A stretch of 64,000 nt of DNA from assembly GCF_900176475.1 (NCBI RefSeq), contig NZ_FWXX01000012.1, forward strand, positions 1-64,000. The letters are read 5' to 3'. The DNA is from Tropicibacter naphthalenivorans (GTDB lineage: Bacteria; Pseudomonadota; Alphaproteobacteria; Rhodobacterales; Rhodobacteraceae). How positions within the stretch are numbered: position 1 is the first letter of the stretch; each line of letters opens with the position of its first letter. Under the pieces are notes generated by a model, which saw nothing but the letters and a program-made list of their open reading frames with translations, did no database searches and was not told the origin of the DNA. Positions 1-9,227 of the stretch are shown one piece after another. Both the position numbers and the translations under genes were made by a program.

Positions 1-3000
1 TTGGTGCCGGTGATGGTGATCGTGACGTCTTGGGTCACGCTCAGCGCCGGGGCGGCGTCGTCGGCCAACTCCAGCGTATAGGTCAGAACCACGGTTTCAC
101 CCACGGCCAGCGCGTCGAACGGCTCGGAGCCAGAGTCAAAGGCCCAAGCCACCGTGCCCGTGTCCGCGCTGCCGTCCACCGCAACGCCGCCTTGCGGGGT
201 GAACATCGCCAGCAAGGCCGCCGCATCGGGGGCCACGCCGGGATTGTCCCCGGACACCGCCACCTCGACCGAAGCGATCGAGACCACGTCCGAGACATCC
301 ACGTCCTGCACGTCAAAGCTGCCCGAGGCGGTCAGTCCGCTGTCGGTTTCCACCAGCGGTTCGGCCACGTCCATGACCGGCCCGGTGCCGCCGCGCGTCA
401 CCACGAGGTTGTCGATGCCGATACCGTTGCCATAACCTGCCGAGGCAGGGCCAAAGCTCTGGGTATAGGCACTGATCCCGTCCATCCCTTGGAAATAAGC
501 GTAAATATCGGCACGCGTGCCGCCATAGGTCGTGAAAATATTGACCGAATTGGCGTTGTCGTAAATCTCGATGTACCAGTCGTCGCTGCCGTCATCTTCG
601 GTTTCGGCATAGACGAACAGATCGCCGGAAAAGCCGTACAGGCGGACCTGGCTCTGTTCGCCGTTCAGCCCGTCGTCGTTCAAGACGTCAAACCCCTGAA
701 GCGAGACTTTGCTGCCGTCATCGCTGCTGAGGTAGAAGTAACCGAAGTTATACTCGAACTCTTGGTCCTGCACCTCGTCGAAGACACCGAATTCGTTGTC
801 GCCATCGCCGTCCACGTCCTGCACGGGCATCTCGGCCACGTCGTTGACGCGCACTTCGCTGCCATCGGGCGGGTAATTGTAGCCATAGTTTTCGACGTTC
901 CACGCGACGGTAAAGCCGTCTTGGGTATAGGTGCCCTCGCGGTAATCGCCGGTGTTCATCCCGAGGCTGTTATTGCCGCTGTCAAAGTCGATGGTGGTCC
1001 CGCTGCTGCTGGCCCCGCCTGCAACGATGGTCGGCGCATCGTTGGTGCCCGTGATGGTGACGGTGACGTCGCCCGCAGCCGTCGCCCCGTGGGCATCCGT
1101 GGCGGTGACTTGGACCGTCACGTCGCGGGTTTCGCCTATCGCGAGGTCTTGGAAATCCGCACCGGGGGTGAAGGTCAGCGTGGTGCCGGTGATGGTCGCC
1201 GCGCCTTCGCCCGGTTGGCCGCTGACCGTATAGGTCAGGCTCGCGCCGTCGTCGTCGCTGTCCACATCCGCGCCAAGCGCTGCCAGATCGACGGTGACGC
1301 TCGGGCCATCTTCGACAGCATTCGTCGCGGTGGCCTGAAGCGTGGGCGCATCGTTGGTCCCGGTCACCGTGACTGTGACCTCATTCACAGCCGTCGCACC
1401 GTGCGCATCGGTAGCGGTGACTTGGATCGTGACATCGCGGGTCTCGCCATCGGCAAGGTCTTGGAAGTCCGCGCCGGGGGCGAAGCTGAGGCTCGTGCCA
1501 GTGATCGTCGCTTCGCCTTCTCCCGGCTGCCCCGTGACCGTGTAGGTCAGGCTCGCGCCGTCATCGTCACTGTCCACGTCCGCGCCAAGCGCCGAGAGGT
1601 CCAGCACCGCCGCCGCGCCATCCTCGACCGCGTCCAGCGTGCCCGCTGAAAGGGTCGGCGCGTCGTTGGTGCCCGTCACGGTGATCGTCACCGTCTGCGT
1701 ATCGGTGCCGCCGTTGCCGTCATCCACGGTGTAGGCAAAGGTATCCTGCGTCGTCTCGCCCTCAGCCAGATGATCAAACGCCCCGTTCGCGTCATAGGTA
1801 AAGGTGCCGTCGCCGTTGTCGCTCACCGCCCCCAAGGTGCCCGTCACGTCGATGCTGAGCGTGTGCGTATCGCTGGTATCCACATCGCTGTAGGCCGCTG
1901 TGACGGTGACTTGGGTCACGCTCGGGTCGGTGAGCGTCGCGTCAAAGCGCACCGCGTCGACCGAGACGTCATCGGTGGTAAAGACTTCGTAATCCAGCCC
2001 GTCGATCTGCATGGTCAAATCGACCGAGCGCCCATCCGACAGGGTGATCCCGCTTAGCGACAGGTCGATGGCGTCCACCAGCTTGTTGTCATCGCCGAAG
2101 TAGAGCACCTCGGGATAGCTTGAACTGTAGGTGGGGTAGACGGACCCGCCATCGGTATCGGTCACGCCATAGGCCGTCCCCGGCACGGGCGATGATACGC
2201 CGCCATCATAAAGGAAGGCCGCCACCCCCCATCCCGAATTGTTCGGGTTGACCTGCATGACCACGCCATTGCCCGCGCTTAGATGCTGCGCGGCCATCTG
2301 GTCGTAGGTGTTGTTCGCGCCGCCGTCGCGCGGGACGCTGATCGCCGTCCCGGTGTCGTAGTCGAACACCCAAAAGCGTCCGTAGTTCGGCGCGATAAAA
2401 TCGGTCTCAATCGCGGCAGAGACCTGCGTGGGCACGGCGTCCTCTAGGACCGCGCCGCTGAGCGATTGGGCCACGGGCGCGTCATTGGTGCCGGTCACGC
2501 TAAAGCTGACCACATCGCTGGCTGTCCCGCCGTTACCGTCATCCGCCGTCACCGTGTAGGACCACGTCAGCGTGTCGCCATCGGACAAGAAGTCCAGATC
2601 AACCGTCGCCGCATAGCTCCACGCTGTGCTGCCCGGCGCATCGGCCCCGGTGACGCCGGTGCTGAACCCGGTCTCCAGAGCCGCCGCAATCCCCGCGTCC
2701 AAGGCCCCTCCGGACCACGCCATATCGCCATTCGAGGCAAAGCTGATGGCGATCATGTCGCTGGCATCGATGTCGTCAAAGTTGACCACGCCGCTGTCCG
2801 CCAGCACCTGCGCCGAGGCGTCGCCCGCTTCGGTCATCGGGGTTGCGCCGGTCACGCTGATCGTGGGCGCGTCATTCTGGCCGGTGACGGTGATGGTCAC
2901 GGTGGCGGTGTCGGTGCGCCCATTGGAAAAGGTGATCTGGTAGTCAAAAGACACGTCGGCGGTCTCGCCCACGGCGAGGCTTTCGAACGCGCCTGCCGGA

Positions 3001-4355
3001 TCGTAGCTGAACTGCCCCGTGGCCGGATCGTTGAAGGACAGAACGCCCGACGCAGGGCTGCTCAGCAGCGTCACGTCGACCACGTCGCTTGCGCCCAGAT
3101 CGTTGTCCAGCACGCTGGCGAATACGGTGTTCCCTGCGTCCTCAGAGACCTCCACCGCGTCGTCATTGGCGGTGTAAAAGCTGACGTTTTCGAACGCGCG
3201 TACGGTCAGCCCGAGGCTGGCAAAGGTGAAGGCCGCGTTGTTCGCCTCGCCCGTGGCGGGATCCGTGTTGGCGGCGACAAAGGCTTGGTAGGCGGCGATT
3301 TCAGGGGCCGCCGCCGCGTATTCCTCTTGCGTTAGGTACAGGTCAAGCGTGTCGATCCCGGCGCCGCCGTCATAGGTGTCGGTTGCGCCGACGTTCTCTG
3401 TGCCGCCATGGACCACGGTGTCGTCGCCGCCGCCTGCAAAGACGAAATCACTGCCCGCGCCGCCATCGAGGTAATCGGCAAAGCCGCCGTCCGAGGCGTG
3501 GCTGCCGCGCCCAGAGCCAGAGCCGCGACCGCTGCCCGAACCGTGGCCCGAACCGTGGCCCGAGCCGGATCCATGCCCGCGCCCCGAGCCAGAGCCATGG
3601 CCGTTAAAGAACGCGTCGGTCGAGCCCGCGCGATACCAGCTCTTGCCGTTGCCACCTTCGTCGCCGAACAGAACGTCATCGCCCGTCCCGCCGATCAAGG
3701 TATCAGCCCCGGCACCGCCGACCATCCAGTCATCCCCGGCCCCGCCGTCGAGGTAGTCGTCAAAGCTGCCCGGCGCATGAGAGCCGTGAGAACCATGAGA
3801 GCCGCGCCCGCTGCCCGACCCATAGCCAGAACCATCGCCCAGCAGGATGTCGCGCCCCGCGCCGCCAAACAGGGTGTCATCGCCCGCGCCGCCCTTGACC
3901 TCGTCGTCGCCCGCGCCTGCGGTCACCAGATCGTTGCCGTCGCCTGCGTCGATGTCATCGCGGCCTGCGCCGGTTTCGACCACGTCGTCGCCGTCCTTGG
4001 CCTTGACGTCGTTGTCCCCACCCGACAGCAGCACCGTGTCGTTGCCCGACCCGGCGTCGACCCGGCTGTCGCCATCGCTGTCGGTGATCAGATCGTCGCC
4101 CTTGCCGCCTTTGAAGGTGTCGCGCCCTTCGCCGCCGATCAGCGTGTCCGCCCCGTCGCCGCCATCCAGTTTGTCATTTCCGGTGCCGCCGTCGAGCAGG
4201 TCATTGCCGTCCTGCCCGTACAGCTTGTCCGCGCCGCCCATGCCATTCAGCGTATCATCGCCATCGCGGCCTTTCAGGTGATCACGGCGGTCCGTCCCGT
4301 CCAGCAGATCGTTGCCGTTGGTGCCCTTGGAATTGGTCTTTTTCGAGCGCGACAT
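1..4355 (-). CDS. Giant RTX/VCBS cadherin-like exoprotein (N-terminal 1451 residues, cut by window edge)
   Basis: Open from an ATG at 4355 (upstream AAAGGAAG ribosome site) to the window edge with no stop or frame change. Residues ~10-330 hold RTX calcium-binding nonapeptides (GGxGxDxLx type). Two glycine/serine/histidine/arginine linkers interrupt them at ~175-196 and ~250-289. Residues ~370-880 and 900-1110 are VCBS/cadherin-like beta-sandwich repeats ending in VTGTNDAPT-like motifs. Two domains I cannot name are inserted at ~650-810 and ~1115-1315. No signal peptide is visible, as expected for type I secretion, whose signal would lie at the missing C-terminus. Unusually, RTX repeats are N-terminal rather than C-terminal. 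Likely a secreted, Ca2+-dependent adhesin or surface-layer/biofilm protein (inference). No secretion genes lie nearby. Confidence 0.9.
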   Translation of the reverse strand, partial: MSRSKKTNSKGTNGNDLLDGTDRRDHLKGRDGDDTLNGMGGADKLYGQDGNDLLDGGTGNDKLDGGDGADTLIGGEGRDTFKGGKGDDLITDSDGDSRVDAGSGNDTVLLSGGDNDVKAKDGDDVVETGAGRDDIDAGDGNDLVTAGAGDDEVKGGAGDDTLFGGAGRDILLGDGSGYGSGSGRGSHGSHGSHAPGSFDDYLDGGAGDDWMVGGAGADTLIGGTGDDVLFGDEGGNGKSWYRAGSTDAFFNGHGSGSGRGHGSGSGHGSGHGSGSGRGSGSGRGSHASDGGFADYLDGGAGSDFVFAGGGDDTVVHGGTENVGATDTYDGGAGIDTLDLYLTQEEYAAAAPEIAAYQAFVAANTDPATGEANNAAFTFASLGLTVRAFENVSFYTANDDAVEVSEDAGNTVFASVLDNDLGASDVVDVTLLSSPASGVLSFNDPATGQFSYDPAGAFESLAVGETADVSFDYQITFSNGRTDTATVTITVTGQNDAPTISVTGATPMTEAGDASAQVLADSGVVNFDDIDASDMIAISFASNGDMAWSGGALDAGIAAALETGFSTGVTGADAPGSTAWSYAATVDLDFLSDGDTLTWSYTVTADDGNGGTASDVVSFSVTGTNDAPVAQSLSGAVLEDAVPTQVSAAIETDFIAPNYGRFWVFDYDTGTAISVPRDGGANNTYDQMAAQHLSAGNGVVMQVNPNNSGWGVAAFLYDGGVSSPVPGTAYGVTDTDGGSVYPTYSSSYPEVLYFGDDNKLVDAIDLSLSGITLSDGRSVDLTMQIDGLDYEVFTTDDVSVDAVRFDATLTDPSVTQVTVTAAYSDVDTSDTHTLSIDVTGTLGAVSDNGDGTFTYDANGAFDHLAEGETTQDTFAYTVDDGNGGTDTQTVTITVTGTNDAPTLSAGTLDAVEDGAAAVLDLSALGADVDSDDDGASLTYTVTGQPGEGEATITGTSLSFAPGADFQDLADGETRDVTIQVTATDAHGATAVNEVTVTVTGTNDAPTLQATATNAVEDGPSVTVDLAALGADVDSDDDGASLTYTVSGQPGEGAATITGTTLTFTPGADFQDLAIGETRDVTVQVTATDAHGATAAGDVTVTITGTNDAPTIVAGGASSSGTTIDFDSGNNSLGMNTGDYREGTYTQDGFTVAWNVENYGYNYPPDGSEVRVNDVAEMPVQDVDGDGDNEFGVFDEVQDQEFEYNFGYFYLSSDDGSKVSLQGFDVLNDDGLNGEQSQVRLYGFSGDLFVYAETEDDGSDDWYIEIYDNANSVNIFTTYGGTRADIYAYFQGMDGISAYTQSFGPASAGYGNGIGIDNLVVTRGGTGPVMDVAEPLVETDSGLTASGSFDVQDVDVSDVVSIASVEVAVSGDNPGVAPDAAALLAMFTPQGGVAVDGSADTGTVAWAFDSGSEPFDALAVGETVVLTYTLELADDAAPALSVTQDVTITITGT
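1033..1656 (-). repeat. Two tandem 312-bp repeats encoding VCBS domains
   Basis: Two adjacent 312-bp units (about 1033-1344 and 1345-1656) code for nearly identical 104-residue VCBS modules inside the giant exoprotein. Each contains VDSDDDGASLTYTV, GQPGEG and a VTxTGTNDAPT end. The match at DNA level suggests recent duplication or ongoing homogenisation, so copy number may vary between strains. Confidence 0.75.
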
Positions 4356-4715
4356 GGCGGCTTCCTTTCAATGAGCGGCAAGAGGCGCGGTGCGCGTTTG
4401 CCAGACAGCGCCGCCGCCCTGTCCCCCGAGCGGAAGCTGAAAATTTGATTTAAACACAGTACAATTGGCCGAGTGACGTAGGGGCAAGTCAACAAGTTCT
4501 TAACCCTGTTCCGCGCTCCTCTCGCGGATCGTCGTCCTCAGTATCGTGGTAAATATCTTGTTATCAGTGACCTATCTCACAGGCGGACGCGGCAAAAATT
4601 TTTGTTTCCGTTTCTGCAACTTAGGGTTCTTGCGGTTAAAAATCCCGCGTTACGTGTGCGGTGACGTTAACGTTCACGACATTATTGCGCAGGCCAGACA
4701 TGGCCGACTCTGCCG
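4356..4715. promoter_or_regulatory. AT-rich intergenic region upstream of the exoprotein gene
   Basis: A 360-bp gap with no credible gene (small frames here lack ribosome sites and family features). It is clearly more AT-rich than its surroundings and holds the promoter of the minus-strand exoprotein gene. An imperfect 17-bp palindrome at 4661-4677 (core ACGTTAACGT) could be an operator, but it sits ~300 bp from the start codon and nearer the 3' end of the kinase gene. No tRNA or clear terminator seen. Confidence 0.5.
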
Positions 4716-5672
4716 TCAAATCCGCTCTGCGATCGCGTCGCAAAACTGGTTCAACCCATAAGCGGATTTACTGCGCGCGCCCCACGCCTTGATTTTGGCC
4801 AGTTGCCGGGCCAGTTCGTTTGCGGTGACGCCGATCTTGTCCTGCGCCAGACAGGTCTCGCGGTCCCACCACGGCCCGCCAGCACGCCGCGACAGGATCA
4901 GGTCCACCCGGACAAAGGCGTGCAGCAGCGCCATGGTGGTAAAGGCCTCTGGGTCGGCAGCTGCAAACCGCGCGATCAAAGCAGGCTCCAAATCCGGGCG
5001 ATGCGGGCACCACTCATCGGCCAAGAACCACGCCAGATCGTCGGTGGCGCGGCGCAAACCGCAGTGTTCCCAGTCGAACCACACGACGCGCCCGTCCGGG
5101 GTGACGATGGCATTGCCGGGGCGGGCGTCCCACTTGACCGGCTGCGGGCGCGGCACGGCCAACCGCCGCGTCGCCTGCGCGACGTCAAAGTCCAGATCGA
5201 TCCCAAGCCGCTGGGCCAAGCGCGCGGGCACCTGCGCCAGATCGGCGGCCCAGCCGTCGCGCGCGCCGATGTGCGGCAGCTGCGCCCGCAGGGGCGATTG
5301 CGCGGCGGCCTCTTGCAGGGTCGCAAGGGACTGCGCCGCCGATGTGATCCAGTGGTCAACCTCGTCCGGCGCGGCCCGGTCCAGAACGGCGCTCAGCCGC
5401 TTGCCCTCGACATAGGTCTGGATGACGAAACACCCCTCGTGATGGACCAAGGACGGCGTGTGCCCGGTGCCCGACAGGTACCGCAGCGCGCCTGCCTCTA
5501 GCGCCGCGCGGGCCGGGCTGGACCGTTTGGCCAGCGCATAGCGCGCCGCCCCGACCTGCAAGAGGATGGTTTGCCGAGACACGCCGCCGGGGCGCAAGAC
5601 CGCGTCCGGCACGGTGCCGAAGACCTTTTGGCAAAGCTCTGTCACGTGGGTTGAGGCGGTCATGGCTGGCAT
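4716..5672 (-). CDS. Aminoglycoside phosphotransferase (APH)-family small-molecule kinase
   Basis: A 318-residue protein with the APH/choline-kinase fold signature: K49 (ALAK) as likely ATP lysine, a Brenner-type catalytic loop at ~181-189 (WDARPGNAI, D182 and N187) and the metal-binding FDWEHCG (D200). The usual catalytic-loop HxD is WxD here. Such proteins phosphorylate hydroxyl groups of sugars, amino-alcohols or antibiotics; the substrate cannot be read from sequence and resistance should not be assumed. An alternative start is the ATG at 5663. It follows the peroxidase on the same strand after 83 bp and may share its transcript. Confidence 0.75.
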   Translation of the reverse strand: MPAMTASTHVTELCQKVFGTVPDAVLRPGGVSRQTILLQVGAARYALAKRSSPARAALEAGALRYLSGTGHTPSLVHHEGCFVIQTYVEGKRLSAVLDRAAPDEVDHWITSAAQSLATLQEAAAQSPLRAQLPHIGARDGWAADLAQVPARLAQRLGIDLDFDVAQATRRLAVPRPQPVKWDARPGNAIVTPDGRVVWFDWEHCGLRRATDDLAWFLADEWCPHRPDLEPALIARFAAADPEAFTTMALLHAFVRVDLILSRRAGGPWWDRETCLAQDKIGVTANELARQLAKIKAWGARSKSAYGLNQFCDAIAERI

Positions 5673-5755
5673 CGTGCGTCAGCGTGTCCAGCGGGGCAAG
5701 CCCTTAGGGGTCGCGGGTATGGGTCACCGATGCAAACCGGGCCAGCGTGCCCCCT

Positions 5756-7042
5756 TTAGCGGCCAACCACCGGCAATCCGCTGGGGACGGACTTTGGCAC
5801 GCCCAAACGGACAGGCGCGCTTTCCAAGGTCGCCAAAAAGGCCAAGATCGCAGACACATCCGCATCGCTCAGGTGAATGCTCTGTAGGACATTGGATTGC
5901 CCGATGGCGACTTTTTGGTCGGGGTCCGAGGTCATCGACAGATCATTCACGCCCGCAAGGTCGGGCAGCATGGCCTCGGTGATCCGCCAAGCCTCCAGCG
6001 AGGTCTGCGGGTCCAGGTGATGCCGGATCATCGCCTCCAGCGTGGCAAAGGCGCCGTTGTGGCCATAGGGCGCAGTCAGCGTCACATTGCGCAAGGATGG
6101 CGTGCGAAAGGCGTAGGCGTCGGCTGGGTCACCCGTCACGCGCATCCGGCCCGTGTCGCGCTGGTGGCTTTCGAACCGAGCCGCCTTGCCGGGGCCGAAT
6201 TGCGGAACGCCGATGGCGTGAAAATCGTGGTCGGTTTGCAGCCAGCCGGAATGGCAGGTGGCACAGCCCGCCTCGCCGTAGAATAGCTCCATCCCTTGGG
6301 TCTGCTCGGGGTTCAGGTCAGCCTCACCGGCCATGTAGCGGTCAAACAGCGCATCATCGGCGCGCCATTCCACGGCGATGAAATCGGCGATGACATTGGC
6401 GATAGCGGCAAAGGTGATGTCCTGCCCCGGCAGCGCCGCCTCGAAACCGTCGCGATACTCGGGGATCGCCGCAACCCGCGCCGCGATCAAATCCCACGCG
6501 CCCCCCGGTTGCGACAGCAGCCCCAGACGGACCGCGCGGCTGATGTCGTTTTCCGAATAATGCCCGGCCATCTCGTCGGGGGACAGCACCGGGAACATCG
6601 CCTGCGCCGCCAAGGGCGAGTCAAAGCCTTGCGTCATATCCGCCCCCAAGGGCGTGCGGATGCCGTTCGGCTGGCTGGGGTCCAGTTCCAGCCGCCCGTC
6701 GTGGAAAAACCGTGTGAACTCCGACGCGCCAAGGTTCCACAGGCCGGGGGCGTTGCGCGGGATGCGGGCTTCGGGCATGTTTTCAGGATCGGCGCGTCGG
6801 TCGCGCCCAAGGCCGATGCCGCCGTCCCCAAGCCCCAAGGACAAAGCATCAGCGGTGCCCAAGTCGGGGTGGTGGCAGGTGGCGCAACTCACGGTGCGGT
6901 TGCCCGACAGGATCGGATCGTAGAACAGCTGCTGGCCAAGGGTGACACGGGCCGGGTCCGGCGCGGGGAACACCGGGCGCGCGCCCAGATCGGGTTGCGC
7001 CTGCGCCGCGCCTGCCACCAGCGCCAAAACCATCCATCTCAT
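5756..7042 (-). CDS. Di-haem cytochrome c peroxidase / MauG-family protein
   Basis: Start chosen at 7042, where GGGAGG precedes the ATG and a signal peptide (MRWMVLALVAGAAQA) follows; the frame itself opens further upstream. The 428-residue mature-type protein has two CxxCH haem c sites, CATCH at ~53-57 and ~260-264, in the arrangement of bacterial di-haem peroxidases and MauG relatives. NAPGLWNLG and TPSLRNVTLTAPYGHNGAF are typical of the family. It would act in the periplasm, reducing H2O2 or oxidising a partner protein. It lies 26 bp beyond the xyl terminator, so it may be read by read-through. Peroxidase or a MauG-like maturase cannot be separated here. Confidence 0.88.
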   Translation of the reverse strand: MRWMVLALVAGAAQAQPDLGARPVFPAPDPARVTLGQQLFYDPILSGNRTVSCATCHHPDLGTADALSLGLGDGGIGLGRDRRADPENMPEARIPRNAPGLWNLGASEFTRFFHDGRLELDPSQPNGIRTPLGADMTQGFDSPLAAQAMFPVLSPDEMAGHYSENDISRAVRLGLLSQPGGAWDLIAARVAAIPEYRDGFEAALPGQDITFAAIANVIADFIAVEWRADDALFDRYMAGEADLNPEQTQGMELFYGEAGCATCHSGWLQTDHDFHAIGVPQFGPGKAARFESHQRDTGRMRVTGDPADAYAFRTPSLRNVTLTAPYGHNGAFATLEAMIRHHLDPQTSLEAWRITEAMLPDLAGVNDLSMTSDPDQKVAIGQSNVLQSIHLSDADVSAILAFLATLESAPVRLGVPKSVPSGLPVVGR

Positions 7043-7067
7043 GCCGCGCCCTCCCCTGCACTGCGAA

Positions 7068-7097
7068 AAAGGCCCGCCCTGTGACAGGCGGACCTTT
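7068..7097 (-). terminator. Intrinsic terminator after xylA
   Basis: On the minus strand an 11-bp stem AAAGGTCCGCC / GGCGGGCCTTT (one T-G wobble) with an 8-nt loop ends in TTTTT, immediately after the xylA stop codon. This should end most xyl operon transcription before the peroxidase gene. Confidence 0.75.
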
Positions 7098-7101
7098 GAA
7101 G

Positions 7102-8409
7102 TCAAACGAAGCGGTTGACGTAGTTTTCCAGCCGCTCCTGACGGCCCGAACGGGGCTTCGGATTGATGCCTTCGCTCAGCACGCGGGCCTGAATGCTGTC
7201 CAGATCAGAGGTCAGCATCGCCTGCGCCTCGGGCTTTTCCCATCCGGCGTAACGCTCTTTCAAGGCGTCCTCCAGACCGCCGTCCTCGATCATCGCGGCA
7301 GCGGCTTTCAGACCGCGCGCGCAGACGTCCATACCGCCCACGTGACCTGCAATCAGGTCCTCGGGGTCGATGGACTGGCGGCGCAGCTTGGCGTCAAAGT
7401 TCGTCCCGCCGGTGGTGAACCCACCCGCTTTCAGCACGTGGTAATAGGCCAGCGCCACTTCCGGCACGTTGTTCGGGAACTGGTCGGTGTCCCAGCCGGA
7501 CTGATAGTCGTTGCGGTTCATGTCGATGCTGCCCAGCATCCCTTCGGCGGCGGCCACGGCCAGCTCGTGCTCGAACGAATGCCCAGCAAGGATCGCGTGG
7601 CCCTGTTCGAGGTTCAGCTTGACCTCGTTTTCCAGACCGTACTTGCGCAGGAACCCGATGCAGGTCGCGGCGTCAAAGTCGTACTGGTGCTTGGACGGCT
7701 CTTGCGGCTTGGGCTCGACCAAAATCTGCCCCTTGAAGCCGATCTTGTGCTTGTAATCCACAACCATGCTCAGGAAGCGGCCCATGTGGTCCAGCTCCTG
7801 CCCCATGTCGGTGTTCAGCAGCGTTTCATAGCCTTCGCGGCCACCCCACAGAACATAGTTCTCGCCACCCAGCTTGTGGGTTGCGTCCATGCAGCCTTTG
7901 ACCGTCGCGGCGGCAAAGGCGAAGACATCCGGGTCGGGGTTGGTCGACGCGCCCGCCATCCAGCGGCGGTGGCTGAACATATTGGCGGTGCCCCACAGCA
8001 GCTTGGTCGACGAGGACTGCATCTTTTCGCCGATGTAATCGGTGATCTCTTCGAGCGTAGACAGGTTTTCCGCGAAATCCGCGCCTTCGGGGCGAATGTC
8101 AGCATCGTGCCAGCAGAAATACGGCGCGTTCAGCAAATCGAACATCTCAAACGCCACGTCGGCCTTGAGTTTCGCATTCTGCATCGAGTCCTGCGGATGC
8201 CACGGACGTTCAAAGGTCAGCCCACCAAAGGGATCGCCGCCTTCCCACGCAAAGGAATGCCAATAGGCCACTGCAAAGCGCAGGTGCTCTTCCATGCGCT
8301 TGCCCATGACGACCTCGTCCGGGTTGTAGTGGCGGAAGGCCAGCGGGTTGTCGCTGTCTGCGCCTTCATAGGTGACCTTGGACAGGCCGTCGAAAAAACC
8401 GGTGCTCAT
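7102..8409 (-). CDS. xylA: Xylose isomerase
   Basis: A 435-residue protein, normal length for class II xylose isomerases. It converts D-xylose to D-xylulose in the cytoplasm with two divalent metals. Visible motifs include the catalytic [12 protein letters not shown] (H101, D104), LWGGREGYE and the metal-site [14 protein letters not shown]. It is the last gene of the xylF-H-G-A operon, 52 bp after xylG with a hairpin between. No xylulokinase gene (xylB) is in the window, so the next step must be encoded elsewhere. Confidence 0.97.
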   Translation of the reverse strand: MSTGFFDGLSKVTYEGADSDNPLAFRHYNPDEVVMGKRMEEHLRFAVAYWHSFAWEGGDPFGGLTFERPWHPQDSMQNAKLKADVAFEMFDLLNAPYFCWHDADIRPEGADFAENLSTLEEITDYIGEKMQSSSTKLLWGTANMFSHRRWMAGASTNPDPDVFAFAAATVKGCMDATHKLGGENYVLWGGREGYETLLNTDMGQELDHMGRFLSMVVDYKHKIGFKGQILVEPKPQEPSKHQYDFDAATCIGFLRKYGLENEVKLNLEQGHAILAGHSFEHELAVAAAEGMLGSIDMNRNDYQSGWDTDQFPNNVPEVALAYYHVLKAGGFTTGGTNFDAKLRRQSIDPEDLIAGHVGGMDVCARGLKAAAAMIEDGGLEDALKERYAGWEKPEAQAMLTSDLDSIQARVLSEGINPKPRSGRQERLENYVNRFV

Positions 8410-8431
8410 GGGAATGTCCTTTGCTTCAAAA

Positions 8432-8455
8432 GGGCGCCCGCGCGAACGGACGCCC
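8432..8455 (-). terminator. Hairpin between xylG and xylA (possible attenuator or mRNA stabiliser)
   Basis: Minus-strand GGGCGTCCG / CGGGCGCCC stem (9 bp, one wobble) with a 6-nt loop followed by TTTT. It sits between two genes that clearly belong together, so partial termination or RNA processing that sets the transporter to enzyme ratio is more likely than full termination. Confidence 0.5.
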
Positions 8456-8461
8456 CATACC

Positions 8462-9223
8462 TCATGCCGCCGAAGCGGGTTTCTTGCCGAGGATGATCAT
8501 CGACAGCAGGTCGTCGTCGGTCACATCGGGGATGTCCACTGTGCCGACCAGCTGGCCGTTTTTCATCACGCTGGCGCGGTCGCACAGCTCCATCACCGCG
8601 TGCACGTCGTGGTCGATGAGGAAGATGCCGATGCCCTGCGCCTTGAGCTTTTGGATCAGATCGGCGACCATCTGCGTCTCATGCGGACCCAGCGCGGCGG
8701 TGGGTTCGTCCATGATCAGGATGCGCGCGTTAAAGTACACCGCGCGGGCGATGGCGACCGACTGGCGCTGCCCCCCCGACAGGGCGGACACCGGCTCGTG
8801 GAACTTTTGAAAGTTCGGGTTGAGCTGGCCCATGATCTTGCGGCACTCGGCCTCCATGGCGGCGTCGTTGACCAACCCCATGGGCGTGACCATCTCGCGC
8901 CCGAGGAACAGGTTCGACGTGGCATCGAGGTTATCGGCCAGCGCCAGCGTCTGGTAGATCGTCTCGATGTTGTTGGCACGCGCATCGCGGGGGTTATTGA
9001 TCTCGACCGGCTTGCCGTCGATCCGGATCTGCCCGCCGTTCTTGTGATAGGCACCCGACAGCACCTTGATCAGGGTCGATTTGCCCGCGCCGTTGTGGCC
9101 AAGCAGGCCGTGCACTTCGCCGGGGTAGAGATCGACGCTCACGTCGTCGACCGCCTTGATGCCGCCGAAAGAGATCGAGATGTTCTGCATCTCGACCAGA
9201 GGCGTTCCGCTTCTGTCTACCAT
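8462..9223 (-). CDS. xylG: Sugar ABC transporter ATP-binding protein (xylose type, single ATPase domain)
   Basis: A 253-residue ATPase from the ATG at 9223, four bases after the permease stop; a longer frame to 9295 only overlaps the permease. Walker [10 protein letters not shown] at ~42-50, signature LSGGQ at ~148-152, Walker B ILIMDEP at ~168-174. Only one nucleotide-binding domain is present, whereas E. coli XylG has two fused copies; this resembles the rhizobial FrcA arrangement, in which the ATPase works as a homodimer. It powers uptake with XylF and XylH. The xylose assignment comes from the neighbouring xylA. Confidence 0.9.
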   Translation of the reverse strand: MVDRSGTPLVEMQNISISFGGIKAVDDVSVDLYPGEVHGLLGHNGAGKSTLIKVLSGAYHKNGGQIRIDGKPVEINNPRDARANNIETIYQTLALADNLDATSNLFLGREMVTPMGLVNDAAMEAECRKIMGQLNPNFQKFHEPVSALSGGQRQSVAIARAVYFNARILIMDEPTAALGPHETQMVADLIQKLKAQGIGIFLIDHDVHAVMELCDRASVMKNGQLVGTVDIPDVTDDDLLSMIILGKKPASAA

Positions 9224-9227
9224 TGGA

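Noticed and set aside
3480-4300. Short DNA repeats that might suggest a CRISPR array
   Set aside because: The periodicity is that of 27-bp RTX codon repeats inside an open frame; no constant repeat with unique spacers and no cas genes.
30-4448. Long plus-strand frames (up to 539 codons) across the first 4.4 kb
   Set aside because: They are exact antisense of the RTX/VCBS gene in the codon-aligned frame, a common effect of high GC; no family features or ribosome sites.
4716-5672. Antibiotic-resistance aminoglycoside kinase
   Set aside because: Only generic APH-fold motifs are present, with WxD in place of HxD and no mobile-element context, so a resistance role is not supported.
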